From Chloroflexota bacterium (GTDB lineage Bacteria; Chloroflexota; Anaerolineae; Aggregatilineales; Phototrophicaceae), in assembly GCA_013388735.1 (NCBI GenBank), contig JACAES010000094.1:20099-84098 (forward strand): a stretch of DNA of 64,000 nt, given 5' to 3'. Of the stretch, positions 9,045 to 15,027 are shown piece after piece (the stretch's first letter is position 1; each line of letters begins with the position of its first letter). A program made the translations under genes and the position numbers. A model generated the notes under the pieces. It searched no databases and was not told the DNA's origin. It was given only the letters and a program-made list of their open reading frames with translations.

Positions 9045-9974
9045 CTAACTGCGCCCGCCGCGCCACTGGCGGCCCTGCCCGCTGCCCTGCGCCTTGTCGG
9101 GAGCGGCGGTGGCCGCCGCCCCACCATTCCCGTTACCATTACCATTGCCGTTTCGCCCAGGGCCGCCCCATAAAGGCCGTCCGTTGGGGTCGCGCAGCAG
9201 GATGCGTTCGCCGGTGGCGGTTTTGGTGATCTGCCCGGTCTGGAACTGGTCGCCCTGCCAGAAGCCCATCGCGGAAACCGCGTCACCCACCGCGAACGTC
9301 ACCGCCTGGCTTGTCCAGAAGTCCGCGCGACCGAATTGCAGCGTATAGATCTGGCCGTCTTCCGCCTGCATGGTCAGGCCGTTATTCGTCACCGCCGTGA
9401 CCACGCCATTCAGCGTCACCCAGGACTCCATCGGGATGAGCGTTTCGTTCGCGCCGCCGGCACCGTCGCCGCCCTGCCCGCCGTTCCCACCCGACCAGAG
9501 CGGCTGGCCGGCCTCATCGCGCATGACAATCTGCGCGCCGTCGGCGGTCGTCAGCGTCCCGGTGTGGTACTGCTCGCCGTTAAAAAAGCCGCTGATCGTG
9601 ACGGTATCGCCCACAGCCAGCGTCACGCCCTGGCTCTGCCAGTAAGCCGTCGGCCCCAGTTCCACAAATATCTGGCTGCCATCGGCCAGCGCCAGCGTCA
9701 GCCCTACGCCATCCAGCGCTGCGATCTGCCCGCTGCCCGTCCAGGGGTCGCCCACCTGGCTGGCGGACTGCTGAAGCTGAACCGGCCCGGTGCCATCACC
9801 TGCGCCGGGGATCGGCTGCGGCTCAATCGTCGCTTCAATCGTGGGTTCAATCGTCGCTGCCCGTGCAACCAAGGCTTGCGTATCGCTGGCCGCCGTCTGG
9901 CTGTCCAGCAGCGCCACGCCGATCGCGCCGATCAGGGTTAAGGCCAGTGCAGCCAGAACGATTTTTTTCAACAT
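9045..9974 (-). CDS. Secreted protein with two DUF5666-like beta domains
   Basis: A 309-residue protein with a signal peptide or N-terminal anchor (MLKKIVLAALALTLIGAIGVAL). It has two internally homologous domains of about 85 residues (about 70-155 and 175-260). Each contains a G..T.ALxxxGLTL block, a VGDxVxxxGF core and an ending of the form RDxxGxPLWxG, which resembles DUF5666. The C-terminal tail is a Gly/Asn repeat. A GGAG ribosome site precedes the ATG. It is first in the cytochrome cluster, 36 bases upstream of cytochrome b. Its function is unknown; an accessory role for the exported redox proteins is only suggested by location. Confidence 0.7.
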   Translation of the reverse strand: MLKKIVLAALALTLIGAIGVALLDSQTAASDTQALVARAATIEPTIEATIEPQPIPGAGDGTGPVQLQQSASQVGDPWTGSGQIAALDGVGLTLALADGSQIFVELGPTAYWQSQGVTLAVGDTVTISGFFNGEQYHTGTLTTADGAQIVMRDEAGQPLWSGGNGGQGGDGAGGANETLIPMESWVTLNGVVTAVTNNGLTMQAEDGQIYTLQFGRADFWTSQAVTFAVGDAVSAMGFWQGDQFQTGQITKTATGERILLRDPNGRPLWGGPGRNGNGNGNGNGGAAATAAPDKAQGSGQGRQWRGGRS

Positions 9975-10108
9975 GAGCCTGCTCCTTCACTCCGTTTCCA
10001 ACAATCTGGCCGTAGTATGCAGCAGACTTGTGTAGGAGTTATGAAGGCGCGGTGTCGGGGTTGTGTGTTCCGGTGGGGGTTACGAGAGGGAAATTGGGTG
10101 GGGGCGGA

Positions 10109-10630
10109 TCAGCGCCCGCCCCACCGGTCCCAATGCACGATTTCATCCAGCGGCCTGCGCCCGCCGGGACGCGGCGGACGGGGCGCGGCGGCCTCTGCCG
10201 TTGGATAGCCGAATGAAATGGCGATCCGCAAATGCCATTCCGGCGGAAAGCCCAGGATGTCCCGCGCCCGCTCCGGCTCGTAAATCGAAGCCAGGCACGA
10301 CCCGACACCCAGTTCCCAGGCGGCAAGCTGCATATAGGCGGCGGCCTGCCCGGCGTCGAACATGGTCTGGAATTTTGCGTCCGGGTTCGGCGTGAGGATG
10401 GCGACGCCCAGCGCCGCCCCGGCCAGATGGCCGGCCCATTGGCCGGTTCCGGCGAGCGCCTCCAGTACCGCCCGGTCGCGGACGGCGATGAACTGCCAGG
10501 GCTGCGTGTTTTTCGAGGACTGCGACAGCCGCCCGGCATTAAGGATTTGCCGCACAACCTCATCCGGCAGCGGTCGCGGCTCAAACTGGCGTATCGCGCG
10601 TTTGGCGCGGATGGCCTGGTAGACGTTCAT
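10109..10630 (-). CDS. Nitroreductase-family flavoprotein
   Basis: A 173-residue protein of usual family size. The N-terminus has AIRAKRAIRQFEPRPLPDE, whose Arg-rich turn binds FMN phosphate, followed by the RLSQSSKNTQPWQF loop. A central GQAAAYMQLAAWELGVGSC helix and a C-terminal GFPPEWHLRIAISFGYP segment complete the nitroreductase fold. Such enzymes use FMN and NAD(P)H to reduce nitro compounds, quinones or enones. It is the last gene in the minus-strand run after the BMC locus, separated by 94 bases from the YeaQ-like gene. The substrate cannot be deduced, and a link with the microcompartment is not established. Confidence 0.9.
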   Translation of the reverse strand: MNVYQAIRAKRAIRQFEPRPLPDEVVRQILNAGRLSQSSKNTQPWQFIAVRDRAVLEALAGTGQWAGHLAGAALGVAILTPNPDAKFQTMFDAGQAAAYMQLAAWELGVGSCLASIYEPERARDILGFPPEWHLRIAISFGYPTAEAAAPRPPRPGGRRPLDEIVHWDRWGGR

Positions 10631-10724
10631 AGTGCAGTCTTTAGTCGTTAGCTTTTAGTCGAAAGACGAAACGAAATGATCTGTTGTTTTCAGAACCATC
10701 GCTGTGCCGGTGGGCCTGCGGGGC

Positions 10725-11003
10725 TTACTGCCGCCGCGCCACCAGCCCGATTATCAGGATTAATACTACCGCGCCGACGAAGGCCACGATCAGATCGGCC
10801 AGCGAAAATGTGAAGGTCGGCAGGCCGCTGATGTGGATGTTCAGCAGTTGGAATAACACCCCGCCGAGCAGCGCGCCCAACAGGCCGACCACGATATTGC
10901 CGATTGTGCCAAACCCCCGGCGGCGCACCAGCAGCCCGGCCAGATAACCCGCCAGCGCCCCGGTGATGAGCCAGACGATCAACTGCCCGATTTCGATCCT
11001 CAT
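10725..11003 (-). CDS. GlsB/YeaQ/YmgE-family small membrane protein
   Basis: A 92-residue hydrophobic protein with three predicted helices. It starts with IGQLIVWLITGALAGYLAGLL, followed by a Gly-rich turn RRRGFGTIGNIVVGLLGALLGG and a last helix near LIVAFVGAVVLILIIGLVARR. This is the standard YeaQ/YmgE (transglycosylase-associated) family pattern. A strong AGGAGGT ribosome site precedes the ATG. The family's function is poorly known. It follows the shell-protein gene by about 95 bases on the same strand and may be read from the same transcript. Confidence 0.85.
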   Translation of the reverse strand: MRIEIGQLIVWLITGALAGYLAGLLVRRRGFGTIGNIVVGLLGALLGGVLFQLLNIHISGLPTFTFSLADLIVAFVGAVVLILIIGLVARRQ

Positions 11004-11097
11004 CCCGTACCTCCTGTACTGAATAGAACAAGGCAGGCCGGATTATAACCAGAATCGCCGCCGCAAACCGCTCATCTGCCAATCACCGGGCCGGAAG

Positions 11098-11397
11098 TCA
11101 CTCGCCTTTGGATTTTTCGTACTTGACCAGGCCGCCCACTTCCCAGGTATCCACGATGGCGAAGATGGTCGCGTCGGCAGGGCGGTTGTCGGTGGCCGGG
11201 GTCTGCCGAGCGCTGCTCCCGCTGGCGTACAGCACGATTTCACCCTCGCCCGCGCCAACTGCATCGAAGGCTACCACGTAGCTCCCTTTCGTCTGGCCGT
11301 CCAGGTCAAGTGGCTGGAGAATCAGCATCTTTAAACCATCGGTGCGTTCGCTCTTGGCGCTCGCCACCACCGTACCGATAACCATTGCCAGCAGCAT
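11098..11397 (-). CDS. BMC-P shell pentamer protein (EutN/CcmL family)
   Basis: A 99-residue protein with the EutN/CcmL signature. It begins [16 protein letters not shown], then has [37 protein letters not shown], and ends with [10 protein letters not shown]. These pieces form the five-stranded barrel that builds the pentamers capping the vertices of bacterial microcompartments. The ATG at 11397 is chosen because GAGGGAG sits seven bases upstream, whereas a GTG two codons earlier is too close to it. It lies 84 bases after the BMC-H gene on the same strand. A shell hexamer plus a shell pentamer is the minimal set needed for a closed polyhedral shell. Confidence 0.95.
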   Translation of the reverse strand: MLLAMVIGTVVASAKSERTDGLKMLILQPLDLDGQTKGSYVVAFDAVGAGEGEIVLYASGSSARQTPATDNRPADATIFAIVDTWEVGGLVKYEKSKGE

Positions 11398-11481
11398 GAA
11401 CACGCTCCCTCAAAAGATAAAGAGGCCATGAGAAGCCCCATGACCTTCATCTTCATGAATAAAATGCCGTTGGAAAAACGC

Positions 11482-11799
11482 CTAGTTTCCTTTGGCGTTC
11501 TGCATGGCAGACTGGCCTTCTTCGACGCGCCCCAGCGGCATGACCGCATCCACGTTGACATGCGGACGAGGAATAACGTGAACCGCCACAATTTCCCCGA
11601 CCTTCTCGGCACTGCGGACGCCGGCTTCAACCGCTGCTTTCACCGCCGCCACGTCGCCGCGCACGACGGCTGTCACAAAGCCGCCGCCGGTTTTTTCGTA
11701 GGTGACGAGTTCGACCCGCGCCGCTTTCACCATCGCATCGGCGGCTTCCACCAGCGCCGCGAAGGATTTTGTTTCAATCATACCGAGTGCTTCTGCCAT
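11482..11799 (-). CDS. BMC-H shell hexamer protein (PduA/EutM family)
   Basis: A 105-residue single BMC domain. It begins [24 protein letters not shown], has the pore-side segment [17 protein letters not shown] (GGG where PduA has GSG), and ends with [22 protein letters not shown]. This matches canonical PduA/EutM hexamers along its whole length. AAGGAG precedes the ATG by seven bases. Hexamers tile the shell facets and their central pore lets small polar metabolites pass. It is the only hexamer gene in the window, and no tandem-domain BMC-T gene is present, so either the shell is very simple or other shell genes lie elsewhere. Confidence 0.96.
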   Translation of the reverse strand: MAEALGMIETKSFAALVEAADAMVKAARVELVTYEKTGGGFVTAVVRGDVAAVKAAVEAGVRSAEKVGEIVAVHVIPRPHVNVDAVMPLGRVEEGQSAMQNAKGN

Positions 11800-11886
11800 T
11801 CTTTGCTCCTTAGTTGTTGATGACCAGCCGGTGGCGGATCAACCCCGGCCAGATGATGATAACGGGCTTCGATGGTTAAACAGTGT

Positions 11887-12465
11887 TCAGTTTTCGATCA
11901 GCCGGTAGAGCAGACGGGTTACCGCCGTCGTCGTAAAACTATACACCCAGAACCCAATCAGCCGCCACAAATGCTGTGGGCGGGAATACGCTGCCGGCCC
12001 AGGGCGCAGCCCCGCCAGCGCCACACCGATTGTATCACCCAACCACAGCCGCAGACCATAAAAAAAGCCCCCGGCCAGGTCACGAGCGCGGGTGGTGGTG
12101 CGCGTGCCGCCGTAAGTGATTCCCATCACCACACCCAACAGCACCGGCACGGCGTCGTCCAGCCGGCGGCGCATGTCGGCATCCGGCGTTTCACCGGCCA
12201 ATCGCTCGTAACCGACGCGCCCCAGCGCCGCCGGAGCGGATTCGCCCATCTGGTAAACGCGCCCGGCCAGCGCAATAGAGCGCGCCGGGTTGATGTCCGG
12301 GTGAGCGGGGTTGGCTTCCGGCGGAAAAACCGCCGGGGCGATTTGTCGCCAGTACAGGCGCAGCGCATAAGCGCCCGCCAGCCCACCAATAACCCCAGCC
12401 AGCGCGCCCTTCCAGCGCACGGGGCGACCTTCATCGGGGAATATCCATTCTTGCAGTCTGGTCAT
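11887..12465 (-). CDS. Small membrane protein, DUF1440-like, in the BMC operon
   Basis: A 192-residue protein. Hydrophobic stretches are seen near WKGALAGVIGGLAGAYALRLYW, VPVLLGVVMGITYGGTR, FFYGLRLWLGDTIGVALAGL and WRLIGFWVYSFTTTAVTRLLY. The periplasmic or loop part includes HPDINPARSIALAGRVYQMGE. The arrangement resembles DUF1440 (YagU-type) inner-membrane proteins. The gene lies between the enzyme genes and the shell genes on the same strand, 87 bases before BMC-H. Nothing in it resembles a shell protein or cargo enzyme, so its role in the locus is open. Confidence 0.6.
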   Translation of the reverse strand: MTRLQEWIFPDEGRPVRWKGALAGVIGGLAGAYALRLYWRQIAPAVFPPEANPAHPDINPARSIALAGRVYQMGESAPAALGRVGYERLAGETPDADMRRRLDDAVPVLLGVVMGITYGGTRTTTRARDLAGGFFYGLRLWLGDTIGVALAGLRPGPAAYSRPQHLWRLIGFWVYSFTTTAVTRLLYRLIEN

Positions 12466-12617
12466 CACATAATTCTCGCAGGGTCAGAAGGCCTATTGTA
12501 CCGCAAAACTGGCCGCTCGTTTAGCATCCGTTAGCTCTCAAACACCGTGCTTTTACAGCGCCACGCCTTTTACGGTTTTGCCCAACCGCATCCGGGCGAG
12601 ACCATTATCATAACGAT

Positions 12618-13169
12618 CTAAACCTCAAACACCGCACTTACAGGCATCTCGAAGCCGGGCAGCACCTCGCCACCTGTCAGTGCTTCGCCTTCGCCCAGCA
12701 CGTATTCGTCATCCGGTGTATACACTTCGATGACGCGCTGATCGGGGAACACCAGCCACACCATGCGCGCGCCGTTCGCCAGGTAAAAGCGCGCTTTGTC
12801 GCGCATCTGACGAAACGTATCATCCGGTGACTTCACTTCAACGGCCAGATCAGGCAAACCCGGCACCGGCCCTTCTTCAGTTACCGGGCGGGAAAGATCG
12901 CTCATATAGGAAATGTCCGGGATCAGGTCGTTCAGGTTATCGCCGTGCGGACGGTAGCGCGCCTCAACCGCCACGCGCCCCAGGCCGCGCGCCTTCACCA
13001 GGGCGCGCATTTCCGCCCCAATGTTGAGGGTAATGATGCCGTGTTTCTGGGTTGGCACTTTTTCGACGACCTCTCCGTTAATGAGTTCAAAGCGCCGGTC
13101 ACGGTTCGCCGGCTGGCGGATAAACGCCTCAAAGTCGTCTGCCGTATACACCTTCTTCTGAACGACCAT
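12618..13169 (-). CDS. Uma2-family putative nuclease
   Basis: A 183-residue protein with the Uma2 fold of the PD-(D/E)xK superfamily. FELINGEVVEKVPTQKHG is the N-terminal Glu-containing box, DLIPDISYMSD supplies the Asp, and PDLAVEVKSPDDT holds the ExK pair. ARFYLANGARMVWLVFPDQRVIEVY is the typical end. The ATG at 13169 follows the deoC stop by a single base, with AAAGGG in the deoC tail as ribosome site, so it is coupled to deoC. Uma2 genes are abundant and mobile in Chloroflexota and Cyanobacteria and have no established function. Its presence inside a BMC operon may be a later insertion. Confidence 0.88.
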   Translation of the reverse strand: MVVQKKVYTADDFEAFIRQPANRDRRFELINGEVVEKVPTQKHGIITLNIGAEMRALVKARGLGRVAVEARYRPHGDNLNDLIPDISYMSDLSRPVTEEGPVPGLPDLAVEVKSPDDTFRQMRDKARFYLANGARMVWLVFPDQRVIEVYTPDDEYVLGEGEALTGGEVLPGFEMPVSAVFEV

Positions 13170-13170
13170 C

Positions 13171-14079
13171 TCAGTACCCTTTACTGCTGCCTCCCACCTG
13201 TTCACCCCGCGCTTCCTGCATGATCGCCACGCCCGCGCTGGCGCCGATGCGCGTCGCCCCGGCCTTGACCATCGCCTGCGCGTCCTGGTAGTTCCGCACG
13301 CCGCCGGAAGCCTTCACACCGATGTCCGGCCCGACCACCTTTCGCATGAGCGCCACGTCGGCAGCCGTCGCGCCGCCGCCGCCAAAGCCGGTACTGGTCT
13401 TGACGAAATCCGCCCCGGCCATCCGGGCGATCTGGCAGGCGATCACTTTTTCTTCGTCGTTCAGCTTGGAGGTTTCCAGGATGACCTTACACAAAACGCT
13501 GTGGGCGTGGCAGGTGGCGACGACCGTTTTGATGTCGTTGTGCAGCCCTTTCAGGTCACGGCTTTTGAGCAGGCCAATATTCAGCGCCATGTCTATCTCG
13601 CGCGCGCCGTTCTGGATGGCAAGCTGCGCCTCGTAGGCTTTCACCTCTGCCGGGGATGCGCCCAGCGGAAAACCGACGACGGTGCAAACGGCCACATCGC
13701 TGCCTTTGAGCAGGTCGGCGCACAGCGGCACGTAGGCGCTGTTGACACACACCGATGCAAAGTGATAATCGCGCGCCTCGCGGCACAACTGCGCGATTTC
13801 CGCCGCGCTGGCGTCCGGCTTCAGCAGTGTATGGTCAATCAAACGGGCGATGCTCAGGTCGCGGGGGATGAACCCCAGGCCGGAAGAGACGCGCCCCGCG
13901 CCGCTGGCGACCACGTCCTTCACGCGGCTGCTGCATTCCCGCACACAGCGGCCATCCTGACAGTCGCAGACGCCCCCGCTGTGCGCGGCGGTGTCGCCCT
14001 TGCCCAGCCTGGCAACGACCTGTCTGGTGATTTCGTCTACGAGTTGTTCAAATTCGGCGTTTGTCAGTCGTCGGTTCAT
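13171..14079 (-). CDS. deoC: Deoxyribose-phosphate aldolase with N-terminal BMC-targeting extension
   Basis: The C-terminal 225 residues are a complete DeoC. LIDHTLLKPDAS starts the barrel, CKVILETSKL follows, and DFVKTSTGFGGGGAT carries the Schiff-base Lys. The enzyme cleaves 2-deoxyribose 5-phosphate to acetaldehyde and glyceraldehyde 3-phosphate. At 302 residues it is about 75 longer than usual. Residues 5-26 form an amphipathic helix (FEQLVDEITRQVVARLG), the type of peptide that directs enzymes into microcompartments. A linker then has four Cys at 38, 40, 45 and 49 (CDCQDGRCVREC), which could bind a metal or Fe-S cluster. The gene lies between rpiB and the shell genes in one transcription unit. 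Confidence 0.93.
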   Translation of the reverse strand: MNRRLTNAEFEQLVDEITRQVVARLGKGDTAAHSGGVCDCQDGRCVRECSSRVKDVVASGAGRVSSGLGFIPRDLSIARLIDHTLLKPDASAAEIAQLCREARDYHFASVCVNSAYVPLCADLLKGSDVAVCTVVGFPLGASPAEVKAYEAQLAIQNGAREIDMALNIGLLKSRDLKGLHNDIKTVVATCHAHSVLCKVILETSKLNDEEKVIACQIARMAGADFVKTSTGFGGGGATAADVALMRKVVGPDIGVKASGGVRNYQDAQAMVKAGATRIGASAGVAIMQEARGEQVGGSSKGY

Positions 14080-14117
14080 AATTGTTCCCGGCCCTGTTTG
14101 ACCGTCCTGCCTTGATT

Positions 14118-14250
14118 TTGACTTGGCAATTGCTACGTTTATAGTACACTATTTGTGCAGGTATGCGCAGGAACATCCTTAGGTCGTCTTTGCGACGGCA
14201 GCTCCAGGTGAGTGGGATCCTAAGGCCTGGGACCTGCATCCGATCAAAAT
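14118..14250 (+). ncRNA. Candidate structured small RNA with its own promoter
   Basis: On the plus strand, TTGACT (14118-14123) and TATAGT (14140-14145) are spaced 16 bp, a good promoter, with a start expected near 14152. The transcript would fold into nested stems. TGCAGGT (14156-14162) pairs with ACCTGCA (14232-14238), CAGG (14168-14171) with CCTG (14226-14229), and CCTTAGG (14177-14183) with CCTAAGG (14219-14225). Hairpins lie inside. No credible ORF exists on this strand and I see no known RNA family signature. It is antisense to the rpiB-deoC spacer, so the same fold could also act in the operon's own mRNA. No clear terminator follows. Confidence 0.35.
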
Positions 14251-14276
14251 CCATAACCGACCGACACGAAGTCCTC

Positions 14277-14942
14277 TTATTCCCGGTATTTACGCTCCAC
14301 CGCCATGATTTTATCTACCCGCTTGGCGTGCCGTCCCCCGGCGAACTCGGTTTTCAGCCAGGTTTCGACGATCTGTTTCGCCAGATTGCTGCCGATCAGC
14401 CCCGCGCCCAGAGTCAGCAGGTTGGCGTCGTTATGCTCGCGGCTGTTGACGGCGGTCGCGTGGTCGTAACACATGGCGGCACGCACGCCGGGGACTTTGT
14501 TCGCCACCATGCAGGAGCCGATGCCCGCGCCGTCAATCATGATGCCGCGCCAGGCGCGCCCGTCGGCGACCAACTGCGCCACCGCCAGCGCGAAGTCCGG
14601 GTAATCCACACTTTCCGGCCCGTTCGTGCCGCAGTCTATGGTGGTGTATTCGGCTTGCAGCCAGACTTTAAGCGTCTCTTTCAAGGCATAACCGCCGTGA
14701 TCTGCGCCCAGCGCGATCACCCGATCATCCGGCGCGGGCTGCTGCGCGGCGGTGACGAGCCGCACCCGGCGGCTGAGCGCCGTGCTGCGCGCCAGCGGCG
14801 TCACCAGGGCATCCGGCGGGATTTCCAGCGTACTGCCTTCGGGGATTTCGTTCACGATCTCGGCGGTAATCATCGGGCGTGCGCCCAACTGCCGCCGCAG
14901 GGTGCGGGCGACCAAACGGCGGATGTCGTCGTCGTTTGCCAT
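14277..14942 (-). CDS. rpiB: RpiB/LacA-family sugar-phosphate isomerase with N-terminal BMC-type extension
   Basis: Residues 74-221 are an RpiB/LacAB isomerase. They contain ALGADHGGYALKETLK, GTNGPESVDYPD, IMIDGAGIGSCMVANKVPG and NSREHNDANLLTLGA, the active-site blocks that interconvert ribose 5-phosphate and ribulose 5-phosphate. The family is normally about 150 residues; here about 70 are added in front. The extension has an amphipathic helix (IRRLVARTLRRQLG, 7-20) and a segment ITAEIVNEIPEGSTLEIPPD followed by VTPLAR, a module seen on several microcompartment enzymes. AAGGAAC precedes the ATG. It is the first gene after the BMC promoter. Confidence 0.9.
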   Translation of the reverse strand: MANDDDIRRLVARTLRRQLGARPMITAEIVNEIPEGSTLEIPPDALVTPLARSTALSRRVRLVTAAQQPAPDDRVIALGADHGGYALKETLKVWLQAEYTTIDCGTNGPESVDYPDFALAVAQLVADGRAWRGIMIDGAGIGSCMVANKVPGVRAAMCYDHATAVNSREHNDANLLTLGAGLIGSNLAKQIVETWLKTEFAGGRHAKRVDKIMAVERKYRE

Positions 14943-14998
14943 AATGTTCCTTCGTGCGTCTTTTGTGCCGGGGCAAATTCATCACCTGGCTGCGGTGT

Positions 14999-15027
14999 AT
15001 TATACGCCGGGACGCCCACTCTGTCAG
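14999..15027 (-). promoter_or_regulatory. Strong promoter of the BMC operon
   Basis: Read on the minus strand, CTGACA (15027 to 15022) and TATAAT (15004 to 14999) are separated by exactly 17 bp. Transcription would start near 14992, about 50 bases before the rpiB ATG at 14942. The box overlaps the stop of the upstream glycosyltransferase gene, so it can drive the microcompartment genes independently of that gene. No operator-like repeat is seen in the leader. Confidence 0.65.

Noticed and set aside
14156..14238. tRNA gene
   Set aside because: A 7-bp terminal stem and 83-base length suggest it, but there is no T-loop sequence and no anticodon arm in the right place.
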